Origin: an uncultured Flavobacteriales bacterium
GTDB taxonomy: Bacteria; Bacteroidota; Bacteroidia; Flavobacteriales_D; Crocinitomicaceae
Direction: 5' to 3'
Assembly: GCA_905479845.1 (NCBI GenBank)
Contig: CAJQOB010000168.1
Span: 1 to 6,067, forward strand
Length of the DNA: 6,067 bases
The notes below the pieces were generated by a model that worked only from the letters and a program-made list of their open reading frames with translations, searched no databases and had not been told where the DNA came from. Of this stretch, positions 1 to 5,864 are shown in pieces; within the stretch, counting starts at the first letter, position 1, and each line of letters opens with the position of its first letter. Made by a program: the position numbers and the translations under genes.

Positions 1-132
1 AGTCCTGCAGATATGCACCTCACAAAATCGCTTCAAAAGTTCGGAACAATGATAGATTTACAAATTTTGGATCATTTGATTATTACAGACAATAATTACT
101 TTAGTTTTGCAGACGAAGGTATACTTGGATAA
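1..132 (+). CDS. radC: RadC-like JAB/MPN domain protein, C-terminal fragment (5' end outside window)
   Basis: Only the last 43 codons are present; the gene enters from the left edge already in frame and stops with TAA at 130-132. The fragment opens with SPAD, which fits the S-x-x-D end of the JAMM metal motif (H-x-H-x7-S-x2-D) of RadC proteins. It then carries the typical RadC tail: a helix, 'LQILDHLIITD' and 'YFSFADEGIL'. RadC family proteins (often called DNA repair proteins, true role unsettled) are JAB-domain proteins of about 220-230 residues in Bacteroidota. The zinc histidines lie upstream of the window, so an intact active site cannot be confirmed. The stop codon directly abuts the ATG of the epimerase gene, suggesting readthrough transcription or coupled translation. 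The family call is fairly sure from the tail alone; function is not shown here. Confidence 0.85.
   Translation, partial: SPADMHLTKSLQKFGTMIDLQILDHLIITDNNYFSFADEGILG
75..109 (+). promoter_or_regulatory. Candidate internal promoter for the epimerase gene, inside radC
   Basis: TAGTTTTG at 102-109 matches the Bacteroidota -7 consensus TAnnTTTG exactly. TTTG at 75-78 matches the -33 element, with a 23-nt spacer that is at the long end of what is accepted. The box ends 23 nt before the ATG at 133. It lies in coding sequence, and such matches arise by chance in AT-rich DNA, so this is a weak call. Confidence 0.25.
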
Positions 133-1290
133 ATGAATCAACGAAAGAAAATTATTACGATTGTTGGGGCTCGACCTCAAATTATCAAATCCTCTGCTAT
201 TAGTAGAGCAGTTCAAACAGTGTTCTCAGAGCAACTAGAGGAAATTATTGTTCACACAGGACAGCATTACGACGAGAACATGTCGAAAGTGTTCTTTGAA
301 GAAATGAATATCCCAACGCCGAATTACAATTTGCAAGTAGGAAGCGGTTCTCATGGACAGCAAACTGCCCGAATGCTTGAAGGACTTGAGAAAATTTTTC
401 TTGATGAAAAACCCGAAGGAGTAGTTGTTTACGGTGATACCAACTCGACAATTGCTGGAGCTTTGGCTGCAGCGAAAATTTATATTCCGGTAATTCACAT
501 TGAAGCTGGCTTGAGAAGTTTTAACAAAGCAATGCCAGAAGAATTGAATCGAATTTCTTGTGATCACATGTCAACGCTGCTGTTCACTCCAACGGAGACA
601 GGGTTAACGAACTTGTCCAATGAAGGATTCAAGATGGATCATTCACCGAAAGCAACAATTGATTCTCCAAATGTTTACCACTGCGGTGATATCATGTATG
701 ACAACAGCTTACATTTCTCAAAAGTTGCTGATCAGTTTTCTTCTGTGATGGAAAGTGAAAGTTTGAAATCGAACGAATTCGTGCTCATGACTGTTCACAG
801 AGATACCAATACGGATATCGCTGAGAATTTAGAAGCAATTTTCAGTGCAGTTGATCAATTGTCAAAGGAACACAACATGGCTTTTGTTCTTCCGCTTCAT
901 CCACGTACGAAGAGTAAACTGGAAACACAACTGTCTTCAGACCTTTACAAGCAAGTGATTGATTCTGAATTGATCAAAGTAATTGACCCAGTTGGATTCA
1001 TGGATATTATTGTCCTCGAGAAAAATGCAAGGATGGTTGTTACTGACAGTGGTGGGTTGCAAAAAGAATCCTTTTTCTTTGAGAAGCCGTGTGTTATCCT
1101 TCGCGAACAAACGGAATGGACTGAGATAGTTGAGAATGGAAATGCTATCCTAACTGGGGCAAATCACGATAAAATAATTGCAGCGTTTAACACGTTAATT
1201 CAGATTGAAGATTTTACATACCCCGCCTTTTATGGTGATGGAAAAGCAGCCGAATTTATTTGCGGTAAAATAGTTGACGAAATTCAGTAA
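133..1290 (+). CDS. wecB: Non-hydrolysing UDP-N-acetylglucosamine 2-epimerase (WecB/WbpI-type)
   Basis: Encodes 385 residues, the normal length for the cytoplasmic epimerase that interconverts UDP-GlcNAc and UDP-ManNAc, or for its WbpI relatives that act on UDP-2,3-diacetamido glucuronate. Visible motifs are VGARPQIIK (residues 11-19), HTGQHYD (41-47), YGDTNS (100-105, catalytic Asp102), HIEAGLRS (122-129, Glu124), PEELNR (135-140, Glu136), HPR (256-258) and TDSGGLQKES (304-313), followed by LREQTEW. The TDSGGLQKE / LR-x-x-TEW pattern resembles the WbpI side of the family more than E. coli WecB, so the exact sugar is uncertain. The usual HR-x-E-N motif reads HRDTN (222-226). The first ATG is chosen because it abuts the radC stop and leaves a short lead before the first Rossmann strand. 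The gene is followed with no gap by a polysaccharide deacetylase-like gene, pointing to surface glycan or amino-sugar metabolism. Family call firm, substrate inferred. Confidence 0.93.
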   Translation: MNQRKKIITIVGARPQIIKSSAISRAVQTVFSEQLEEIIVHTGQHYDENMSKVFFEEMNIPTPNYNLQVGSGSHGQQTARMLEGLEKIFLDEKPEGVVVYGDTNSTIAGALAAAKIYIPVIHIEAGLRSFNKAMPEELNRISCDHMSTLLFTPTETGLTNLSNEGFKMDHSPKATIDSPNVYHCGDIMYDNSLHFSKVADQFSSVMESESLKSNEFVLMTVHRDTNTDIAENLEAIFSAVDQLSKEHNMAFVLPLHPRTKSKLETQLSSDLYKQVIDSELIKVIDPVGFMDIIVLEKNARMVVTDSGGLQKESFFFEKPCVILREQTEWTEIVENGNAILTGANHDKIIAAFNTLIQIEDFTYPAFYGDGKAAEFICGKIVDEIQ

Positions 1291-2559
1291 ATGATTCAAA
1301 TTTATGTTGATCAGATATCGCCCCGAATCGAATATGCCTTCGAATTCATCTTTGGATCGCGTGGATTAACGTATAAACTGACTGAAGATAAATCGGAAGA
1401 AGTAGATTTAAGGTACTCCAATGGGGCATTGTTAAGCGCTTCAGCTTCACTTCCCATCGCTTCATTTATGTTGAATGAAGGTGTTGAAAATTTGAGTGTT
1501 GAATTCGGTGAGTTCGGTAAGACGGAGTGTTACACCTTTAATTCTGTTACTGATCCGGTAGCTTCGATATTTTTTACGCTTTCACGCTATGAGGAATATA
1601 CGTGTACAGAAGTGGATGAATATGGAAGATTTCCGTTATCAAAATCGATCATCCCGAAAAAATGGCTAACGAATTCAATGTGTGATCGTTGGGCTGAAGA
1701 AATTATTTCAATCGTTGATCCAAGTTTGGTTGTTTCCAAAAATGAAGCGAGAATGATTCCTTCATTTGACATCGATAATACTTATGCCTACAAACTGAAA
1801 TCAGGGAAGCGAAAATGGATGTCTATCTTGAAGGATATTGCTAAGTTCGATTTTACACGATTAAAGGAAAGACGAGAAGTTTTAAATGGGAAGATCTCTG
1901 ACCCATATGATACGTTTGAGAAAATTAAATCTATCACGAAACGATTTCCAGAGTCCAAAGTGTTTTGGTTGATTGGTAAATGGGGCAAAAAAGATCGAAA
2001 TATTTCAATTAAAAATTCTGGACATCGAAAATTGATCAAATCTTTGAGTGATGAGGGGATCACAATTGGTTTGCATCCGAGTTTTGCATCCTTTAAGAAT
2101 AAGGAGACAGTCAAAGGTGAAAAGAAAGAACTTGAATCAGTTTGTGACAAAGAAATCTCGATTTCTCGACAGCACTATCTCAGGTTTCAGGCATCGAGTA
2201 CATTAAAGGATTTAAACTCAGTTGGTTTTGTTCACGAATACTCAATGGGCTTTGCAGAGCACGTTGGATTTCGATCGGGTACTGCTAGGTCACATAATTG
2301 GTTTGATTTATTAAGTAACCAATCAACAGATTTAATCATTCATCCTTTTGCATATATGGATGGGACGCTTCGCGAATACATGAACCTTTCGCAGGATGAA
2401 AGCAAAACCATGATTCGCCAGTTATTCGATGAGGTAAAACGGTATGGCGGTGATTTCATTTTCATTTGGCATAATGAAACGATTGGAGATTATGGAAATT
2501 GGAAAGGATGGAGTGATGTATTGGATTTCACATTATCTTTAGCAAATGAATCGAACTAG
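1291..2559 (+). CDS. Polysaccharide deacetylase family protein (DUF7033-like N-terminus plus atypical NodB-like domain)
   Basis: Encodes 422 residues with no signal peptide, so probably cytoplasmic. Residues 1 to about 150 form an N-terminal region containing LSRYEEY (97-103) and the DEYGRF segment (109-114), which I recognise from Bacteroidota deacetylase-like proteins with a DUF7033-type start. The C-terminal part is NodB-like but divergent: FDID (159-162) stands where classic enzymes have TFDDG, GLHPSF (260-265) stands for the metal-histidine motif, RQHYLRF (293-299) follows, and HPFAYMDGT (351-359) and IWHNE (392-396) close the fold. The family removes acyl groups from amino sugars, but catalysis has not been shown for this subtype as far as I know. 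The ATG follows the epimerase TAA with zero spacing, so the two are probably cotranslated and may act on the same glycan pathway. The 3' end overlaps the DUF423 gene by 14 nt. Confidence 0.8.
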   Translation: MIQIYVDQISPRIEYAFEFIFGSRGLTYKLTEDKSEEVDLRYSNGALLSASASLPIASFMLNEGVENLSVEFGEFGKTECYTFNSVTDPVASIFFTLSRYEEYTCTEVDEYGRFPLSKSIIPKKWLTNSMCDRWAEEIISIVDPSLVVSKNEARMIPSFDIDNTYAYKLKSGKRKWMSILKDIAKFDFTRLKERREVLNGKISDPYDTFEKIKSITKRFPESKVFWLIGKWGKKDRNISIKNSGHRKLIKSLSDEGITIGLHPSFASFKNKETVKGEKKELESVCDKEISISRQHYLRFQASSTLKDLNSVGFVHEYSMGFAEHVGFRSGTARSHNWFDLLSNQSTDLIIHPFAYMDGTLREYMNLSQDESKTMIRQLFDEVKRYGGDFIFIWHNETIGDYGNWKGWSDVLDFTLSLANESN

Positions 2560-2944
2560 CGTCATTACGGGAATCATTTTTATTGTATTCGCGATAATAC
2601 TGGGCGCGTTTGGTGCACATGCACTCAAAGAAAAATTAGAGGCTACTCAGCTAAATTCTTTTGAAGTAGGAGTGAGGTATCAAATGTATCACGGACTTGC
2701 TCTTTTGGCCGTTGGATTCGCGGCTAATCAGATTAATTTCTCGCTTAAGTTCTTCAATCGAATGATTATTGGTGGGACAATCGCTTTTAGTCTTTCAATT
2801 TACCTATTAGCAATTCAAGATTTTATTGGGATCAAATTGTCCTTCCTTGGGCCAATCACTCCAATTGGAGGTTCTATATTGATCATTGCATGGGTTGTTT
2901 TACTTGTAAAGTTTATTCGCTCCAAACCAAACCAGGCGGCATGA
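2546..2944 (+). CDS. DUF423 family inner-membrane protein
   Basis: Encodes 132 residues, a normal size for the DUF423 (YgdD-like) family of small membrane proteins of unknown function. The family signature is clear: GAFGAHAL (20-27) at the end of the first membrane helix, YQMYHGLALL (45-54) opening the second, SIYLLAI (84-90) ending the third, and GPITPIGG (102-109) leading into the fourth. Predicted helices are about 5-24, 48-66, 72-91 and 106-125, ending in a positively charged tail (KFIRSK). The start ATG lies inside the end of the deacetylase gene (14-nt overlap), and the stop overlaps the next start as ATGA, so it is embedded in an operon. No specific role can be inferred from either neighbour. 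Confidence 0.92.
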   Translation: MNRTSVITGIIFIVFAIILGAFGAHALKEKLEATQLNSFEVGVRYQMYHGLALLAVGFAANQINFSLKFFNRMIIGGTIAFSLSIYLLAIQDFIGIKLSFLGPITPIGGSILIIAWVVLLVKFIRSKPNQAA

Positions 2945-3717
2945 AAATCACGATGCTCGGAACAGGAACGTCTCAAGGAGTGCCAGTAATTGCATGTGAT
3001 TGCAAGGTCTGTAGCTCAATGGACACAAAGGATAACCGTTTGCGTTGTTCCGTTCTCGTTTCTATTGGTGAAGAAAATTATTGCATTGATAGCGGTCCTG
3101 ATTTTCGACAGCAAATGCTTCGTGAGGAAGTCAAGACATTATCTGGGATCATTTTTACTCATGAACATAAAGATCACGTTGCCGGATTGGATGACGTACG
3201 AGCCTTTAATTATCGAGAAAAAAAGGATATGAATGTATACTGCGCTCCACCCGTTGAGGAAGCTTTGAGGAGAGAGTTTCATTATGCCTTCGCTGAGGAT
3301 AAATACCCAGGTGTTCCAAGTTTGAAAATTGTACCAATTACCACGAACCCTTTTGAGTTATCCAATGGGACGGAAATAATTCCTATTCAAGTGATGCATT
3401 ACAAAATGCCTGTTCTTGGATTTAGAATCGGAGGGTTCACGTATATCACCGATGCGAAAACAATTTCAGAAGAAGAGAAAGCCAAAATCCGAGGCACGGA
3501 AATATTAGTGGTAAATGCACTTCGATTGGAGGAACATATCTCGCACTTCAATTTGGAGGAAGCTCTTGCTTTTATTGAAGAAATGAGCCCTAAAAAAGCC
3601 TATTTGACGCATATTTCGCACTTGTTTGGTACGCATGAGGATATTTCGGCAATGCTTCCGCCAAATGTATACGCTGCCTATGATGGTTTAACATTCGAAT
3701 TGAACTCGGCTTCTTAG
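2941..3717 (+). CDS. PhnP-like metallo-beta-lactamase-fold hydrolase
   Basis: Encodes 258 residues from the ATG at 2941. An in-frame upstream ATG at 2890 would add 17 residues, but the family begins with MKITMLGTGTSQGVP, and the 2941 start forms a tidy ATGA overlap with DUF423. Seen: THEHKDH (73-79) with the four classic metal ligands H74, H76, D78 and H79; VMH (H153), TDAK (D171) and THISH (H224, H227) completing a di-metal site. A cysteine cluster C-x-C-x-x-C (19-24) lies just after the first loop, as in PhnP, where such cysteines hold a structural zinc. PhnP cleaves 5-phosphoribosyl 1,2-cyclic phosphate in phosphonate breakdown, but no phn genes are near, so the substrate here is unknown. 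The Bacteroidota proteins of this type are usually named only as MBL-fold hydrolases. Likely cytoplasmic. The gene is the last of the gapless run. Confidence 0.88.
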   Translation: MKITMLGTGTSQGVPVIACDCKVCSSMDTKDNRLRCSVLVSIGEENYCIDSGPDFRQQMLREEVKTLSGIIFTHEHKDHVAGLDDVRAFNYREKKDMNVYCAPPVEEALRREFHYAFAEDKYPGVPSLKIVPITTNPFELSNGTEIIPIQVMHYKMPVLGFRIGGFTYITDAKTISEEEKAKIRGTEILVVNALRLEEHISHFNLEEALAFIEEMSPKKAYLTHISHLFGTHEDISAMLPPNVYAAYDGLTFELNSAS

Positions 3718-3738
3718 CATCACGTCCGTATATTATTC

Positions 3739-3746
3739 TAAATTTG
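3739..3746 (+). promoter_or_regulatory. Candidate fabI promoter, -7 box TAAATTTG
   Basis: TAAATTTG fits the Bacteroidota -7 consensus TAnnTTTG exactly and sits in the 48-nt gap between the hydrolase stop and fabI, ending 19 nt before the ATG at 3766. There is no convincing -33 TTTG; the best partial match is TTAG at 3714-3717 (21-nt spacer), overlapping the upstream stop codon. Before the ATG there is only a purine-rich AAAGAAAGAG stretch (3754-3763) as a possible weak ribosome site. Initiation would give a leader of roughly 13 nt. Confidence 0.5.
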
Positions 3747-3765
3747 CACTCTTAAAGAAAGAGAC

Positions 3766-4578
3766 ATGGCAAACAATTTATTAAAAGGAAAAAGAGGAAT
3801 CATCTTTGGAGCACTTAATGAGCAGTCAATTGCTTGGAAAGTAGCACAACGAGCTCACGAAGAAGGAGCAACTTTTGTTTTGACAAATGCACCAATCGCT
3901 ATGCGAATGGGAGAAATCAATGTACTTGCGAAAGAAACGGGAAGTGAAGTAATTCCTGCAGATGCAACAAGCGTTGAAGATTTAGAAAATCTAGTTTCTA
4001 AGTCAATGGAGATTTTAGGAGGGAAAATTGATTTCGTTCTTCACTCTATTGGAATGTCAGTAAACGTTCGTAAAGGAAGACACTACACGAACGAGAACTA
4101 CGATTGGACAATGAAAGGTCTCGATGTTTCAGCTCTATCTTTTCACAAGGTATTGCAGACAACAAAGAAATTGGAAGCTATGAATGAATGGGGGTCAATT
4201 GTAGCTTTGAGTTACATTGCTGCTCAACGTGTTTTTCCAGATTACAATGATATGGCGGATAACAAGTCGTACTTGGAATCAATTGCACGTAGCTTCGGTT
4301 ACCACTATGGGGTTGATAATAAAGTTCGTGTGAACACAATTTCTCAGTCTCCAACAATGACAACGGCTGGTTCGGGAGTAAAAGGATTCAATGAATTCAT
4401 CAACTTCTCTGAGCAAATGTCACCGCTTGGTAATGCTTCTGCATTGGCTTGTGCTGATTACTGTATTTCAATGTTCTCAGATTTGACAAAGTACGTAACG
4501 ATGCAGAACTTATATCACGACGGAGGATTCTCTAACACGGGAGTTACGCAAGCTGTGATTGATAAATTTGGTGAGTAA
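3766..4578 (+). CDS. fabI: Enoyl-[acyl-carrier-protein] reductase (NADH), FabI
   Basis: Encodes 270 residues, usual for FabI, which performs the last reduction of each fatty acid elongation cycle (trans-2-enoyl-ACP to acyl-ACP with NADH) in the cytoplasm; it is the triclosan target. Seen: an N-terminal Rossmann start LKGKRGIIFGA (6-16) followed by SIAWKVA (21-27), DATS (66-69) near the nucleotide site, HSIGMS (93-98), SYIAAQ (149-154), and the catalytic Y-x6-K formed by Tyr160 and Lys167, with Tyr150 as the second conserved tyrosine. The segment PDYNDMADNK replaces the E. coli-like VMGVAK and is the form I know from Bacteroidota FabI, so it is not a defect. The C-terminal HDGGFSNTG (251-259) is typical. 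It has its own candidate promoter and a strong terminator, so it is probably a single-gene unit. Confidence 0.97.
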   Translation: MANNLLKGKRGIIFGALNEQSIAWKVAQRAHEEGATFVLTNAPIAMRMGEINVLAKETGSEVIPADATSVEDLENLVSKSMEILGGKIDFVLHSIGMSVNVRKGRHYTNENYDWTMKGLDVSALSFHKVLQTTKKLEAMNEWGSIVALSYIAAQRVFPDYNDMADNKSYLESIARSFGYHYGVDNKVRVNTISQSPTMTTAGSGVKGFNEFINFSEQMSPLGNASALACADYCISMFSDLTKYVTMQNLYHDGGFSNTGVTQAVIDKFGE

Positions 4579-4598
4579 TAAAGAATAATGCTTATTTC

Positions 4599-4632
4599 AA
4601 AGAGCGACTCATTTAGTCGCTCTTTTGCTTTT
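4599..4632 (+). terminator. Intrinsic terminator after fabI
   Basis: A perfect 11-bp inverted repeat pairs 4599-4609 (AAAGAGCGACT) with 4615-4625 (AGTCGCTCTTT) around a 5-nt loop CATTT. It is followed by a T-rich tract (TTTTGCTTTT, 4623-4632). It begins 20 nt after the fabI stop. The A-run on the left arm means it could also fold on the other strand, but no - strand gene ends here. Confidence 0.9.
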
Positions 4633-4665
4633 ATATAATTTGATTTTGTGATGGGATAAAACAAC

Positions 4666-4691
4666 TTGTGCATTTTTTCGTTTTAGATTTA
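4666..4691 (+). promoter_or_regulatory. Candidate promoter of the outer-membrane protein pair
   Basis: TAGATTTA at 4684-4691 matches TAnnTTTG at all but the last position and ends 19 nt before the ATG at 4711, the same distance as the fabI box. TTG at 4666-4668 could be the -33 element, but the 15-nt spacer is short. The region between the fabI terminator and this box is very T-rich (for example 4673-4684). A promoter is expected here because a terminator separates the two units; the exact box is uncertain. Confidence 0.35.
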
Positions 4692-4710
4692 TCAACCAAT
4701 CCTAAAAGCA

Positions 4711-5325
4711 ATGAAAAAATTCCTCGCCCTTTTGTTGTTTACACCTACATTTCTATTTTCTCAAGAATTAAAAATCAAAAACTCTCAGGGTGGATTGTTT
4801 TCACTCGGAACGAAAACTACTCTTAGTGCCTTCAACGGTCATGAAGATGAATCTCCGGGTTTTGGTATTGGTGGTCAATTTCGACTTCAGTTTGCAGATC
4901 GAGTGAATTCAGATTGGTTTTTCGATTACATCACGAGCGATATCGGTAAGGTTGCATCCCGAACAGATTACCACATTGGTTGGAGTGTGCTGCATTACTT
5001 GACACAAGATCCATCTACGCGATTGAGACCGTACTTGTTGGCTGGACATTGTTTCGACTATACCATTTTACAGGATAATGCCAATTTTACGCATAGAAAA
5101 GAACGTTTCAGTTCTGCTGTTCAAGCAGGTGGAGGAGTGCATTTCAACTTGTCTCCTAGATTGGATCTGTCTTTTGTGACTCAATACATGCTTCATTTGG
5201 GGAATGAGCTTCACGCAGAAGTACATGATGGACATCTTGAATTTCATGAAGAGGATGGAACAAGTTTCGAGGGGCATTTGTTGTTCCATTTGAGTATTAA
5301 CTATAAAATTGCTGATCTATGGTAA
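4711..5325 (+). CDS. Secreted, probable outer-membrane beta-barrel protein with His/acid-rich segment
   Basis: Encodes 204 residues. Residues 1 to about 17 are a clear signal peptide (MKK, hydrophobic LALLLF stretch, ending near FLFSQ). The mature part alternates polar and hydrophobic residues as in small porin-like barrels: GFGIGGQFRLQF (50-61), WFFDYI (69-74), a RPYLLAGH strand (106-113), AVQAGGGVHFNL (136-147), and LDLSFVTQYM (151-160) after an LSPR turn. The chain ends in a hydrophobic strand finishing with Trp204, consistent with a C-terminal aromatic signal for barrel assembly. Residues 162-193 hold seven histidines and eight acidic residues. The general type is OmpA/OMP_b-brl-like, about eight strands by length; I do not recognise a specific function. 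An A-rich stretch (CTAAAAGCA) precedes the ATG instead of a Shine-Dalgarno. It overlaps the next gene by 7 nt, so the two are likely an operon. Confidence 0.8.
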   Translation: MKKFLALLLFTPTFLFSQELKIKNSQGGLFSLGTKTTLSAFNGHEDESPGFGIGGQFRLQFADRVNSDWFFDYITSDIGKVASRTDYHIGWSVLHYLTQDPSTRLRPYLLAGHCFDYTILQDNANFTHRKERFSSAVQAGGGVHFNLSPRLDLSFVTQYMLHLGNELHAEVHDGHLEFHEEDGTSFEGHLLFHLSINYKIADLW

Positions 5326-5864
5326 GCCGAGTTTTATTCGTATTGATGATTTCCTTAGGGAGTTACAGTTCAGCACAAGAGGAATACATTCAGCCAGGTT
5401 TACTTGCTGCCTCCATCACATATTCACCATCTACTATGTTGAATCATGATCAAAGTAACTTTTATGCCACGGGTTTTGCTGAGTACTTTCTAGATAAGAA
5501 ATTCAGTTTTAGAAGCGATACCTATTTGTTTTTGAATAGTCAAAATGAAAAGTACTTTTTGCACGGTGGGGTTCGATCATATTTTGGGATCGCGTATCAC
5601 CTGAGTAATGGTAATTGGGAGGGGAATATTGGTTTTCAGCCTGGAATCACTGTGATGAATCGCAAGCTTTACAATACAAGACCAGAACCTTCAATAGCCC
5701 TTCGAATGGGAACCACTTATTATGTCTGGAAGTATTTTCACTTTTTTGCTAACTTGACGTACACAGCATCGAAAGTTAGTACGTACGAATTTGGAACGAT
5801 AAGGACAGACGAATTGGTTTTTTCCGCTGGTCTAGGGTTCCAAATTCAGACGAAGAAGAACTAA
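5319..5864 (+). CDS. Secreted, probable outer-membrane beta-barrel protein
   Basis: Encodes 181 residues. A signal peptide is visible at 1-19 (VLFVLMISLGSYSSA, then Q20). The mature chain shows repeated amphipathic strands with many aromatic residues: FYATGFAEYFL (48-58), FSFRSDTYLFL (62-72), YFLHGGVRSYFGIAYHL (79-95), NIGFQPGITV (103-112), ALRMGTTYYVW (127-137), FHFFANLTYTAS (140-151) and LVFSAGLGFQI (166-176). This suits a small eight-strand barrel or similar envelope protein. Unlike its partner it ends in a charged tail (QTKKN) after the last strand. The start ATG shares bases with the last Trp codon of the upstream gene and precedes its stop (ATGGTAA), suggesting translational coupling. 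Its stop codon overlaps the ftsK stop on the other strand. I do not recognise a specific family or function. Confidence 0.75.
   Translation: MVSRVLFVLMISLGSYSSAQEEYIQPGLLAASITYSPSTMLNHDQSNFYATGFAEYFLDKKFSFRSDTYLFLNSQNEKYFLHGGVRSYFGIAYHLSNGNWEGNIGFQPGITVMNRKLYNTRPEPSIALRMGTTYYVWKYFHFFANLTYTASKVSTYEFGTIRTDELVFSAGLGFQIQTKKN

Noticed and set aside
235..567. 110-codon open frame on the - strand inside the epimerase gene (and a shorter one at 245-451)
   Set aside because: The translations have no recognisable domain and lie opposite a strongly conserved enzyme; these are antisense shadows.
1788..2150. 120-codon - strand open frame opposite the deacetylase gene
   Set aside because: No recognisable motif, no promoter-like sequence, and the + strand frame carries the family motifs.
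2990..3232. 80-codon + strand frame inside the MBL hydrolase
   Set aside because: It overlaps the region encoding the metal-binding HEHKDH motif in another frame and has low-quality composition; shadow frame.
4563..4570. Exact TAnnTTTG match (TAAATTTG) at the end of fabI
   Set aside because: It encodes the DKFG tail of FabI, has no -33 partner, and is followed at once by the fabI terminator, so it could not drive the next genes. It shows that this box occurs by chance.
3766..4578. FabI active-site region unlike E. coli, considered as possible inactivation
   Set aside because: Tyr160 and Lys167 keep the Y-x6-K spacing, and the DNK-containing variant is the form I know from Bacteroidota FabI.
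5068..5289. 73-codon - strand frame opposite the first barrel gene, Met-rich and Cys-containing
   Set aside because: Its composition follows from the His/Glu-rich segment on the + strand; no start signal or family resemblance.
5618..5630. G-rich run (GGGAGGGG) resembling an FtsK orienting sequence
   Set aside because: It does not fit the E. coli KOPS pattern GGGNAGGG, and the Bacteroidota recognition sequence is not known to me.
5779..5786. Palindrome GTACGTAC near the end of the second barrel gene
   Set aside because: Eight bases inside coding sequence, no T-tract on either side and no second copy noted; expected by chance.
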